A stretch of 64,000 bases of DNA, taken from assembly GCA_037130455.1 (NCBI GenBank), contig JBAXSZ010000003.1, positions 1-64,000 of the forward strand, read 5' to 3'. Below the pieces are notes generated by a model. That model made no database searches. It saw nothing but the letters and a program-made list of their open reading frames with translations, and was not told the origin of the DNA. A program made the position numbers and the translations under genes. Positions 7,816 to 16,084 of the stretch are shown piece after piece. Source of the stretch: CAIMZW01 sp037130455. GTDB lineage: Bacteria > Actinomycetota > Actinomycetes > Nanopelagicales > Nanopelagicaceae. The stretch's first letter is position 1. Each line of letters begins with the position of its first letter.

Positions 7816-9016
7816 TAACTCCGATACCGCCACCATTCTCCATGTCGATATGGATGCTTTTTATGCTTCGGTTGCCGAGCGCGATGATCCGTCATTGAAA
7901 GGCAAAGCCGTGGTTGTCGGAGCAGGTGCTCGTGGAGTGGTTTTGTCAGCAAACTATGCCGCCCGAAAATTTGGAATCCGAGCCGCGATGCCGGTATCTC
8001 GAGCAAAGCGAATGGCGCCCACCGCAATATTTGTAACGCCCCATCACGAACGCTACAGCGAAGTTTCCTCACACATCATGGAAATTTTTGCATCTGTAAC
8101 TCCACTTGTAGAGCCACTCTCACTGGATGAAGCATTTCTCGATGTAACCGGATCCAGGCGGTTGTTGGGAACGGGTCGAGAAATAGCAACCATGATTCGG
8201 GCGCGAGTAGCGAAAGAAGAAGGCATTACCTGTTCAGTTGGAATTGCCAGCAATAAATTTATTGCAAAGCTTGCGTCGGGTCATTGCAAGCCAAATGGAA
8301 TGCTGGAAATCGCGCCAGATCGAATTATAGAATTTCTTCATCCATTGCCAGTATCGGATATTTGGGGAGTAGGGCCAAAGACCAATGAAGAATTACTTCG
8401 ACTGGGCCTACGCACCGTTTCAGATATCGCGCACACTCCTCGCGCCACACTAATCAGAGCATTAGGAGAAAGCGCTGGCGCTCATCTCTACGAATTAGCG
8501 TGGGGACGAGATTATCGAGATGTGTCACCAAACGAGCCTGATAAAAGTATTAGCGCCGCCGAAACTTTCGCTGTCGATATCGAAGATCCAGAAATTATTT
8601 TGCGCGAATTTCTTCGCTTGACCGAGAAAGCCACGGCCAGGCTTCGAGCCAGACATTGCGCAGCAAAAACCATCAGTATCAAAGTCCGATTTGCCGACTT
8701 TAAAACCATCAATCGTTCCAAGACTTTGCCGCTGCCCATCGACGGAACTCAGGAGAGCTTTGAAGTCGTCAAAGCGCTCTATCAGGCGCTCCGTTTGGAT
8801 CGAGCCCGACTGCGATTAGTTGGCGTGAGCTTGGAGGGCTTAGTGGATTCTGCTGACGCCCCGGAGCAATTAATCCTTGGTGAGCGCGACAAAGGTTGGC
8901 GCGAAGCCGAACAAGCGGTAGATCAAGCCACTGCCCGTTTCGGTCACGGAAGCGTCCGCCCAGCCCGATTGGTCAAGCCAAGTACTTCCGATCGAGATGG
9001 ATTGCGCCAGGATTAA
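7808..9016 (+). CDS. dinB: DNA polymerase IV (Y-family, DinB)
   Basis: About 402 residues. The Y-family catalytic motifs are intact: HVDMDAFYASV near the N-terminus and LSLDEAFLDVTG about 95 residues later, so this is an active DinB and not a catalytically dead ImuB. A helix-hairpin-helix stretch and a little-finger domain follow. EQLILGE near the C-terminus resembles a sliding-clamp-binding motif. The start is most likely the GTG at 7808, overlapping the dnaE2 stop; an ATG at 7769 is the alternative. Co-transcription with dnaE2 implies SOS induction. Confidence 0.9.
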   Translation: MADNSDTATILHVDMDAFYASVAERDDPSLKGKAVVVGAGARGVVLSANYAARKFGIRAAMPVSRAKRMAPTAIFVTPHHERYSEVSSHIMEIFASVTPLVEPLSLDEAFLDVTGSRRLLGTGREIATMIRARVAKEEGITCSVGIASNKFIAKLASGHCKPNGMLEIAPDRIIEFLHPLPVSDIWGVGPKTNEELLRLGLRTVSDIAHTPRATLIRALGESAGAHLYELAWGRDYRDVSPNEPDKSISAAETFAVDIEDPEIILREFLRLTEKATARLRARHCAAKTISIKVRFADFKTINRSKTLPLPIDGTQESFEVVKALYQALRLDRARLRLVGVSLEGLVDSADAPEQLILGERDKGWREAEQAVDQATARFGHGSVRPARLVKPSTSDRDGLRQD

Positions 9017-9071
9017 GCACTCTCACAGCCGAAATCGGGGGGTCTGACTTTCGCCAGGGCTACGCCTGCTC

Positions 9072-9077
9072 TATTCT
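9072..9077 (+). promoter_or_regulatory. Candidate -10 element of the DUF3040 gene (leaderless)
   Basis: TATTCT seven bases before the GTG at 9085, with no Shine-Dalgarno. Confidence 0.4.
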
Positions 9078-9084
9078 TACCAAC

Positions 9085-9444
9085 GTGACGCTATCTGATA
9101 ACGAACGCCGACTGCTTGCCGAGATGGAAGCTGCCCTGGAGCAGGATGACCCAGGTCTAGTTTCCACCATGACTGGCAAGGTCCGAACCAGGCAAGGTAG
9201 CCGATTGTTGCTAGGCGGGGCGCTCTTGCTCGGCGGAATGGCCATTTTGCTGGCTGGACTTGTTGCGCAATCCACTGTGATTGGAATCTTTGGTTTTCTT
9301 GTCGCGCTCTCCGGAGTCGTGTTAGTTCTCTCCAATGTTGGCGCACCTGGCTCCGGAAAAACACACCGCGGACCTAAGCCAAAGAAAACTCCGTGGACCT
9401 CAAAATTAGAAGAGCGTTGGGATCGTCGCAACTTCGAAAACTAA
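9085..9444 (+). CDS. DUF3040 small membrane protein
   Basis: About 119 residues from the GTG at 9085. The N-terminus TLSDNERRLLAEMEAAL matches the conserved opening of actinobacterial DUF3040 proteins, which is why I prefer this start to longer alternatives overlapping dinB. Two adjacent hydrophobic segments form a helical hairpin, followed by a basic tail (KPKKTPWTSKLEERW). Function unknown. It is convergent with the ABC permease gene that ends 8 bp downstream. Confidence 0.8.
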   Translation: MTLSDNERRLLAEMEAALEQDDPGLVSTMTGKVRTRQGSRLLLGGALLLGGMAILLAGLVAQSTVIGIFGFLVALSGVVLVLSNVGAPGSGKTHRGPKPKKTPWTSKLEERWDRRNFEN

Positions 9445-9451
9445 AGTCACC

Positions 9452-10282
9452 TCATCGCATAAAGAGCGCGGTGAGTCGGCGCGTAGTGAAAAACAGACCC
9501 AGAAAAATCATCACTAAGAAGTAAGCAATATGTGGCAACAGACCCATGCTTATATCTCCCAAAGTAAGTGACCGAACCAGCGTTATTGCGTGCCATAGTG
9601 GCAGGGCTTTAATAATTTCTTGAGTCCAGTGTGGGTAAACCGAAAGGGGATAGAAAGAACCGGAAAAAAGAAACATGGGGAGCATGACTACTTGGATCAT
9701 GTTCATCTGCTGAAATGAATTCATGTAGGTCGTTATTGCCATACCAATAGCGGCAAAACCAAAAGCAATAAGTACCGCTGCAGGAATTGCCAATATTCCC
9801 CACCAATTGCGGATAAGTCCCATCGGAACAATGACCGTTGTAAACCCGACCGCATAGGCGAAGCCACGTAAAAGTGCCCAGCCGATTTCTCCAAGGGCAA
9901 CATCTAATGGGCCAAGGGAAGTGGCGAGCATGCCTTCATAGATTCGATCAAACTTTATTTTCCAAAATACGTTAAATGTCGAATCGTAAATGGCGCCATT
10001 CATGGCACTTGTTGCTAAAAGCGCTGGCGCGATATAGGCAGCATAGGAAACGACGTGACCATGCCCGACATTCATGGAGCCAATAAATTTTCCTAAGCCA
10101 TAGCCAAAAGAAAAAAGATAGAGCAATGGTTCGACAAAACCGGAGAGCACCACTATCCAGGCTGAGGATTTGAAAGCGATATAACTTCGCTCCATGACAG
10201 TGTGCGGACGACCCGAAAAAGTTCGCTCGCCGTATTTTCCAATCCTCGTTTCTGCAATTGCGACTGCGGCTGAGACCAGCAT
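9452..10282 (-). CDS. ABC-2-type transporter permease (second)
   Basis: A 276-residue protein with six hydrophobic segments and the ABC-2 signature region (LPMFLFSGSFYPLSVYP) seen in DrrB/NodJ-like permeases. It shares one base with the preceding permease gene at 10282. With that gene and the ATPase it forms a heterodimeric exporter; the substrate could be a drug, lipid or glycolipid and cannot be decided. Confidence 0.88.
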   Translation of the reverse strand: MLVSAAVAIAETRIGKYGERTFSGRPHTVMERSYIAFKSSAWIVVLSGFVEPLLYLFSFGYGLGKFIGSMNVGHGHVVSYAAYIAPALLATSAMNGAIYDSTFNVFWKIKFDRIYEGMLATSLGPLDVALGEIGWALLRGFAYAVGFTTVIVPMGLIRNWWGILAIPAAVLIAFGFAAIGMAITTYMNSFQQMNMIQVVMLPMFLFSGSFYPLSVYPHWTQEIIKALPLWHAITLVRSLTLGDISMGLLPHIAYFLVMIFLGLFFTTRRLTALFMR

Positions 10283-11124
10283 TATTTGCTCAACCTTTTT
10301 TCGAATTCGTTAAATGAGAAGAGCAAGCCGAAAACCAACATTGCAAGTAGGTACCCAAAATGAATTGCAAAGGCGCTGCCCGAGAGATGATGACCATAGG
10401 TAAAGTACCGACCCAGTTCAATGGAGTGCCAAAGTGGTGAGATCCAGCCAATCCATTGAAGAAAAATTGGCATGCTGGAAAGAGGATAAAAAGTTCCAGA
10501 AAATAGGAATAGCGGCATGACAATAAACCGGCCCACGAAGGTGAGAAGAAGATCTGAATTCTTTGCCCAAGCGGTGATTCCCATCATTAGCGCTGCAAAA
10601 GCTGAGCCAGCAAACATTGCGGTGAATATGGCAATCCAGGATCGGCCGCTATCTAGTGCGCCGAAAGCCAAAATCACGATGAAGTAGACCAGGACCGAGA
10701 AGAAAGTCCTAGTGACTGCAGCTAAGAATGTTCCCGCAGCAATTTGCCTGCCCGTAATTGGTGTGGCATTCATTGCGAAGAAATTCTTCTCCCATAGAAA
10801 GCCTTGCAATGTCGGCAAAGTGACTTCGCTTAAACCATCTTGAATGGCAACGGTCGCCAGAAGTGCAGGAGCTAAAAAAGTTAGATACGGAACGCCATCA
10901 ATGGTGTGATTTGTTGAGTGGGCATTTACAAAGGATCCAATTCCAACCCCGATGGAAAGTAGGTAAAACAAGGGGTTGGCGAAGGAAGCGGCAATCACAG
11001 AGATCATCCATTTTGACAGAGTCCGCAATCTGGCTGAAGCGACAAAGAGCGCGCCATATTTCATGATCTTTGCGGTATCAACTATTTTGAGTGAACCCTG
11101 TCTTGCCAGCTCTTTATTATCCAT
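10282..11124 (-). CDS. ABC-2-type transporter permease (first)
   Basis: A 280-residue protein with six transmembrane segments. It carries the same FLFSGTFYPLSSMP motif as its neighbour, so the two are paralogues. It abuts the ATPase gene, with a one-base overlap at 11124. Probably the partner half of a heterodimeric DrrB-like exporter channel. Its start ATG sits exactly at the end of the ATPase gene, which supports translational coupling. Confidence 0.88.
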   Translation of the reverse strand: MDNKELARQGSLKIVDTAKIMKYGALFVASARLRTLSKWMISVIAASFANPLFYLLSIGVGIGSFVNAHSTNHTIDGVPYLTFLAPALLATVAIQDGLSEVTLPTLQGFLWEKNFFAMNATPITGRQIAAGTFLAAVTRTFFSVLVYFIVILAFGALDSGRSWIAIFTAMFAGSAFAALMMGITAWAKNSDLLLTFVGRFIVMPLFLFSGTFYPLSSMPIFLQWIGWISPLWHSIELGRYFTYGHHLSGSAFAIHFGYLLAMLVFGLLFSFNEFEKRLSK

Positions 11125-12062
11125 TATTCGATCAAACTTCTTCCGGTGAGTCTGAGAAAGACATCTTCCAACGAGCTACGACGAACCAAGGAGGTGAGGG
11201 GATGCAAACCCGATTCCTTCATTGTGTGAAGTAAGTTCTCACCATCTTCGCCATACATAAGGATTCGATCCGGAAGAACTTCGATACGCTCGCAGAGTGC
11301 CTCTAGCTGTCCTGCCACTAACGCGTTCTTATCGGAACCAAAACGAACTTCAAGGACTTCTTTAGTCGAATACGTCTTGATCAATCCCGCTGGCGAGTCT
11401 TCTGCCATGATTGAACCTTTATCCATAACGATCAGGCGATCGCATAGCTGTTCTGCTTCATCCATGTAATGCGTCGTGATGAGAAGAGTGACACCTTGCT
11501 CTTTGAGTCGAAAAAGTCGATCCCAGAGAATGTGTCGGGCTTGTGGGTCTAGGCCCGTCGTGGGTTCATCCAGCATCAAAATTTCCGGTTCCGAGATGAG
11601 GGCTCTAGCAATGGTCAAACGCCGTTTCATTCCACCACTGAGGGCTTCAACTTTTACATCGCGTTTTTCTTCCAGGGCGGCGAATTCCAAGAGCTCTTCA
11701 ATTTTTGCTCGGATAAATTTTTTAGGTAATCCAAAATATCGGCCATAAACATATAAATTTTCGGTGACCGTCAGCGCCTGATCTAAATTATCTTGTTGGG
11801 GGACTACGCCTAAGTGGGCCCGAATCTCCGGTCCATGGAGTTCGGGATCTTTCCCCAAAATTTCGATCGAGCCAGAACTGCGATTGAGCGTGGCGGCGAT
11901 GATGCGCATTGTGGTGGATTTGCCGGCGCCGTTGGGACCTAAAAAGCCGAAAGAGTCACCTTTGGCCACTGAAAAATCGATCCCGTTGACGGCCACGAAA
12001 TCTTCATATTTCTTGGTCAATCCAGTGGCCCGAATGAGGATCGGGGCGGAGGCATTCATCAC
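11124..12062 (-). CDS. DrrA/NodI-like ABC transporter ATP-binding protein
   Basis: A 312-residue ATPase with Walker A (GPNGAGKST), Q-loop (VVPQQDN), signature (LSGGMKRRL), Walker B (ILMLDEP) and the H-loop histidine (TTHYMDEAE). The C-terminal region of about 80 residues is typical of DrrA-type exporters. It energises the two permeases downstream. The start is a GTG at 12062, with an ATG three bases on. TAAAGT lies six bases before the GTG and there is no Shine-Dalgarno, so the mRNA is probably leaderless. Confidence 0.92.
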   Translation of the reverse strand: MMNASAPILIRATGLTKKYEDFVAVNGIDFSVAKGDSFGFLGPNGAGKSTTMRIIAATLNRSSGSIEILGKDPELHGPEIRAHLGVVPQQDNLDQALTVTENLYVYGRYFGLPKKFIRAKIEELLEFAALEEKRDVKVEALSGGMKRRLTIARALISEPEILMLDEPTTGLDPQARHILWDRLFRLKEQGVTLLITTHYMDEAEQLCDRLIVMDKGSIMAEDSPAGLIKTYSTKEVLEVRFGSDKNALVAGQLEALCERIEVLPDRILMYGEDGENLLHTMKESGLHPLTSLVRRSSLEDVFLRLTGRSLIE

Positions 12063-12068
12063 GGAGGA

Positions 12069-12074
12069 ACTTTA
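12069..12074 (-). promoter_or_regulatory. Candidate -10 element of the ABC exporter operon (leaderless)
   Basis: TAAAGT on the minus strand, six bases before the GTG at 12062. Confidence 0.4.
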
Positions 12075-12170
12075 GCCCGAATGTCCTTTTGTCAGACTGG
12101 CAGTTTCACATATTCGCTAGCTCCGGAGTAAGTGCCAGCCTTTCTGGGCATCTTTGAGTTGCAGTGGGAG

Positions 12171-12270
12171 GAAAAGTGGTCTGTAGCGAAAGAAAGTGGC
12201 GACAGATGGTTGAAAATGGAGGAAAATGGAGTAAAGTGGAGAACTAGAGCAGATTGAGGGGGGAAGTGGC
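12171..12270 (+). promoter_or_regulatory. MraZ operator: 10-bp-phased repeat array at the dcw promoter
   Basis: Seven copies of a decamer with consensus near RRAAAGTGGA keep TGG in the same phase: they begin at 12171, 12191, 12201, 12211, 12221, 12231 and 12261. Three are strictly tandem (12211-12240). An additional out-of-phase GTGGG lies at 12164-12168. MraZ of other bacteria binds direct GTGG-type repeats upstream of its own gene, so this is very likely its autoregulatory site. The 10-bp period places every box on the same face of the helix. Confidence 0.8.
12210..12237 (+). promoter_or_regulatory. Candidate promoter of the dcw cluster
   Basis: TTGAAA (12210-12215) and TAAAGT (12232-12237), spacer 16 bp. 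Both hexamers lie inside MraZ boxes, so MraZ binding would exclude RNA polymerase. Transcription would begin near 12244, leaving a short leader with a G-rich Shine-Dalgarno before mraZ. Confidence 0.45.
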
Positions 12271-12272
12271 AG

Positions 12273-12704
12273 ATGTTTCTCGGCACCCACGAGCCCAAGC
12301 TCGATGAAAAAGGTCGATTGATCCTTCCCGCTCGATTTCGAGATGAGTTGGCCAATGGCTTAGTGATGACTAAAGGACAGGAACGTTGTTTATACGTCTT
12401 TCCAGCTAGCGAATTTGCTTCCATTACGGAACGACTGCGCCAAGCCCCGGTGACCGAAAAGAACGCCCGGGACTACATGCGCGTTATGTTCGCCGGCGCC
12501 CACGATGAAATTCCAGATAAGCAAGGCCGCGTCGCAATTCCTAGCGGACTTCGCACCTATGCGGGTCTAGAGAAGGAATGTGTCGTTATTGGCGCAAATA
12601 CCCGGTTGGAGATTTGGGATGCAACCGCATGGAACACCTACTTAGCAGATCGCGAGAAAACATTTGCTGATGTCTCTTCGGAGGTGCTACCCGGACTCTT
12701 TTAA
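12273..12704 (+). CDS. mraZ: Transcriptional regulator MraZ
   Basis: A 143-residue protein, the usual length, with two SpoVT/AbrB-like halves: FLGTHEPKLDEKGRLILPARFR at the N-terminus and a second copy around DEIPDKQGRVAIPSGLR. MraZ is a conserved nucleoid-associated repressor or activator of the division and wall cluster. It is the first gene of that cluster and sits just after an array of its presumed binding boxes. The start ATG is preceded by a purine-rich GAGGGGGGAAG. Confidence 0.95.
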   Translation: MFLGTHEPKLDEKGRLILPARFRDELANGLVMTKGQERCLYVFPASEFASITERLRQAPVTEKNARDYMRVMFAGAHDEIPDKQGRVAIPSGLRTYAGLEKECVVIGANTRLEIWDATAWNTYLADREKTFADVSSEVLPGLF

Positions 12705-12739
12705 AGCTTCTCCATTGTGGCCACCGCCGACCTTTATTT

Positions 12740-12767
12740 AACGGCGCCACTTCCCCGGCGCCGTTTT
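12740..12767 (+). terminator. Hairpin with T-run between mraZ and rsmH (attenuator-like)
   Basis: AACGGCGCC (12740-12748) pairs perfectly with GGCGCCGTT (12757-12765) around an 8-base loop, and the stem runs into TTTT (12764-12767). This is a plausible intrinsic terminator or attenuator. A longer imperfect outer pairing is possible between CCACCGCCGAC (from 12721) and the GTCGG/CCGGCGGTG segment near 12780-12793. The T-run is short, so termination may be partial. Confidence 0.55.
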
Positions 12768-12881
12768 CACAAAGATCCGTCGGCCGGCGGTGACCAGAGT
12801 TGAGAAGTAATAGGAATGAGGGCTCTTTGTTGTAGCTAAAAGTTTTATCTGAGTGCGCTATATGAGAGAAGGGGGAAGTGG

Positions 12882-13823
12882 ATGCAACATATACCAGTTG
12901 CGCTTGAACGTTGCATTGCATTACTTGCCCCTGCAATCGAACGATGCGAAACGCCCATAATTATTGATGCAACGCTAGGACTTGGTGGACATTCCAAAGT
13001 CTTACTCGAACGATATCCCCAGCTTCGAATAATTGGATTCGATCGTGATCTTTCGGCGATTGCGTTAGCAAAAGAGAATCTTAAGGATTTTATAGGCCGA
13101 GTCACGATCGTGCATGCGATTTATGACGAAATCACCAATGTATTAGAAGAACTGGAAATTCCTGGTGTCGATGGAGTCCTATTCGATTTAGGCGTTTCCT
13201 CCATGCAATTGGATGTTGCTGAGCGTGGATTTGCTTATTCCCAAGATGCACCGCTGGACATGCGAATGGACCAAAGTCGCGGGATAAGTGCATACGATGT
13301 TTTGCACACATACCAACGCGGTGAATTGATTCGGATTTTGCGTCAATATGGCGAGGAAAAATTTGCAAAGAGTATTGCCGATAACATCATTAAGGCACGA
13401 GAGAACAACGCGCTTTCGACGACAAAAGAGTTGGCGGAGATAGTCAAGGCAAGCATTCCGGCACCAGCTCGACGAACTGGTGGAAATCCAGCGAAACGCA
13501 CCTTTCAAGCACTTCGAATTGAAGTTAACCAAGAGTTGGATGTTTTGGAAAGAGCAATTCCGGCGGCTCTAGATTCACTTAATGTTGGCGGGCGAATCGT
13601 TGTGATGGCATATCAATCTTTGGAAGATAAAATTGTCAAGAAAGTTTTCTCCTCTGCCACTGAATCGTTAACGCCACGAGGTTTGCCAGTTGAACTTCCA
13701 GATTCGGCTGCCAAATTTGCCTTTGTAATTCGCGGAAGTGAAAGTGCTACGAAAGTTGAAATCGAAGCCAATCCTCGGGCTCAGTCGATGCGACTGCGCG
13801 CAATTGAAAGATTGGCAGCCTAA
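12882..13823 (+). CDS. rsmH: 16S rRNA (cytosine-1402-N4)-methyltransferase RsmH
   Basis: A 313-residue protein with the SAM-binding opening IIDATLGLGGHS and the family hallmarks GVLFDLGVSSMQLD and DAPLDMRMD. It methylates C1402 of 16S rRNA in the decoding centre. The start ATG follows GGGGGAAGTGG, which serves as Shine-Dalgarno and also resembles one more MraZ box. Its stop overlaps the start of the ftsL-like gene at 13823. Confidence 0.96.
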   Translation: MQHIPVALERCIALLAPAIERCETPIIIDATLGLGGHSKVLLERYPQLRIIGFDRDLSAIALAKENLKDFIGRVTIVHAIYDEITNVLEELEIPGVDGVLFDLGVSSMQLDVAERGFAYSQDAPLDMRMDQSRGISAYDVLHTYQRGELIRILRQYGEEKFAKSIADNIIKARENNALSTTKELAEIVKASIPAPARRTGGNPAKRTFQALRIEVNQELDVLERAIPAALDSLNVGGRIVVMAYQSLEDKIVKKVFSSATESLTPRGLPVELPDSAAKFAFVIRGSESATKVEIEANPRAQSMRLRAIERLAA

Positions 13824-14245
13824 TGGCGATACAAGAACTATTTCCTGGGCTGGATTTACCTCTTCGCGGACTAAATAACCGGCGAGAGAGAAAACTCTAC
13901 TCCATTCCTGGCGAAGGAATTCAACCGCTATCGAAAGAACATCGAAGAATCTTTGCTGCCATTCTCTCGGTGACATTTGCTGTCGGGCTCCTCGTTCTTC
14001 TGGCCATAAACATTTTACTAACGCAGGATGCTTTTGTTTTGCAACATTTGAAGCAGGAAACCAACATCACTCTAGATCAGCGCGATGCATTGGTCCAGCA
14101 GTTAGCGGCCAAATCATCACCTGACCAATTGGCGGCTTCGGCAATCACATTGGGAATGATTCCAGCTGACGCGCCAAAATTTATTGATCTCAATAGTGGA
14201 ATCGAAACGAACGGCTCCGCCATGCGAAGCGAGGGAACTCCATGA
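13823..14245 (+). CDS. ftsL: FtsL-like septum formation protein
   Basis: A 140-residue bitopic protein: basic cytoplasmic N-terminus, one transmembrane segment (about residues 52-71), then a short extracytoplasmic coiled-coil-like stretch rich in Q and L. Sequence alone would not identify it, but size, topology and position between rsmH and ftsI are diagnostic of FtsL, which with FtsQ and FtsB activates FtsWI. It overlaps ftsI by 4 bp (ATGA). Confidence 0.8.
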   Translation: MAIQELFPGLDLPLRGLNNRRERKLYSIPGEGIQPLSKEHRRIFAAILSVTFAVGLLVLLAINILLTQDAFVLQHLKQETNITLDQRDALVQQLAAKSSPDQLAASAITLGMIPADAPKFIDLNSGIETNGSAMRSEGTP

Positions 14246-16080
14246 CACATCGCTCAATGGTTACGGGAAGAATCAGAAAACTAACCTTTCTATCTTTTAC
14301 TCTCCTTTTTCTTTTTGCGCTGCGACTTATCCAAGTTCAGGCGGTTCAGGCAGATAGTTATACCCAGAGAGCGCAATCCGAACTTTCGGCCTCATCGGAA
14401 CTGCTGGCTCCACGCGGAACTATCACCGATATAAATGGCGTGGAGTTGGCAAAGAGTATTGCTGCGGTCAATATAGTTGTAGACCCAACGATGATTGTTG
14501 ATCCAAAGACGACTTCAGAGGTACTTGCATCGGCATTTGGCATGAAGGCACCAACCTTAGAAATATTGTTAACAGGTACTTCTCGCTACAAGAAGATTGC
14601 TAAGAACGTGGCGCCAGCAATCTGGCAAGAAGTCTCCAGACGTATTCAAAGTTATAATGCCAAAGTCATGAAGGAAAGAGGTGGAGTTGCGAAACGAATC
14701 GTCGGATTTTTCTCGGAGCGAGGATTCATTCGGAGTTACCCAACAGGTGCACTTTCCGCTTCGATCATTGGTATTACTAACGATCAGGGCGTCGGAGCAT
14801 CGGGAATAGAAGCAAGTTTAAATTCACTCTTAGCTGGTGTTAACGGGCGTTACGTTTATGCAAATGGCGCAGGGACGATAATCCCGGGATCTCAACAAAT
14901 TATGACTGAGGCAAAATCGGGTACAAGTTTGCAATTAACTATTGATCGCGATATCCAATGGGTGGCACAAGATGCAATATCCGCTGCTGTCGCAGCATCG
15001 CACGCAAAATCTGGAACGGTCATAGTTATGGACCCGACTACGGGAGCGATTCTGGCTCAAGCCAGTGCGCCAAATTTTGACCCAGCAATTGGAAAGTCAA
15101 TTACTGCCGCTAGCCTTCGCAATCCAGCTGTTCAAGATGTTTACGAACCTGGTTCAACGGGCAAAGTGATCACTATCGCTGCCGCTATGGAAGAAAAGAA
15201 AGTTTCCCCAGAGAGTGTTTTTACTATTCCATACTCTCTAAAAGTCGGCGGTCAGGTTTTCCACGATCATCAAAAACATGCCACGGAACGATTGACTACG
15301 ACTGGGCTATTGGCCGAATCCAGTAATACCGGCGCCATTCAGGTGGGTGAACTTCTATCGAATTCCACTTTATATTCATATCTTTCCAAATTCGGAATGG
15401 GTCAATCTACTAATTCGCATCTCTTAGGTGAATCTGCGGGTATTCTCCATCCCGTCAGTCAGTGGTCCCAAACCTCCGCTCCGACTTTTGCTTTTGGGCA
15501 AGGTTATTCAGTGACCGCCATACAAGCTACAAGTGTTTTTGCCACGCTGGCCAACGATGGCGTGAGAGTCACCCCCAATGTTGTTGCTGGGACCATCGAC
15601 CCTCAAGGTCATTATTCGCCGACGAAAATGCAAACATCCGAACGTGTGATTAGCGTGAATACCGCCAAGCAAATCCGAACCATGCTGGAAAGTGTGGTCT
15701 CTGAAAATGGAACCGCACCATCAGCTGCGATACCTGGATATCGGGTGGCGGGCAAAACGGGCACTGCGATGAGGATTGACGAGAAGTGCGGATGCTACAA
15801 AGGCTATACCGCTTCGTTCATTGGATTTGCGCCGGCCGACGCCCCCAAATATGTGGTCAGCGTCGTTATTCAAGAACCTCAGGGAATTCACTGGGGTGGG
15901 TATTTAGGGGGGCCAGTTTTCAAGAAAGTTATGAGTTTTGTTCTTCAATCAAAGCACATTCCCCCCACGGTTGGGGCTGCAAAAGCATTCCCATTAACTG
16001 AAGCTGCGCTCAAGAAGGCGACTGTAGCCCGCACTTTGTCCGCTACCGGAAAGCTAGTGACGACAGTTGCGGTTAGATAA
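14242..16080 (+). CDS. ftsI: Peptidoglycan transpeptidase FtsI (PBP3-like, class B PBP)
   Basis: A 612-residue class B penicillin-binding protein. One N-terminal transmembrane helix is followed by the dimerisation domain (LLAPRGTITDINGVELA) and the transpeptidase domain with SxxK (S305-T-G-K), SxN (S360-S-N) and KTG (K505-T-G). It cross-links septal peptidoglycan with FtsW. A cysteine pair (EKCGCYKG) just after KTG is unusual to the eye. It is translationally coupled to ftsL. Confidence 0.95.
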   Translation: MTHRSMVTGRIRKLTFLSFTLLFLFALRLIQVQAVQADSYTQRAQSELSASSELLAPRGTITDINGVELAKSIAAVNIVVDPTMIVDPKTTSEVLASAFGMKAPTLEILLTGTSRYKKIAKNVAPAIWQEVSRRIQSYNAKVMKERGGVAKRIVGFFSERGFIRSYPTGALSASIIGITNDQGVGASGIEASLNSLLAGVNGRYVYANGAGTIIPGSQQIMTEAKSGTSLQLTIDRDIQWVAQDAISAAVAASHAKSGTVIVMDPTTGAILAQASAPNFDPAIGKSITAASLRNPAVQDVYEPGSTGKVITIAAAMEEKKVSPESVFTIPYSLKVGGQVFHDHQKHATERLTTTGLLAESSNTGAIQVGELLSNSTLYSYLSKFGMGQSTNSHLLGESAGILHPVSQWSQTSAPTFAFGQGYSVTAIQATSVFATLANDGVRVTPNVVAGTIDPQGHYSPTKMQTSERVISVNTAKQIRTMLESVVSENGTAPSAAIPGYRVAGKTGTAMRIDEKCGCYKGYTASFIGFAPADAPKYVVSVVIQEPQGIHWGGYLGGPVFKKVMSFVLQSKHIPPTVGAAKAFPLTEAALKKATVARTLSATGKLVTTVAVR

Positions 16081-16084
16081 CTCC

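Noticed and set aside
8896..9084. 63-codon N-terminal extension of the DUF3040 protein
   Set aside because: It overlaps the end of dinB, and the DUF3040 homology begins right at the GTG at 9085.
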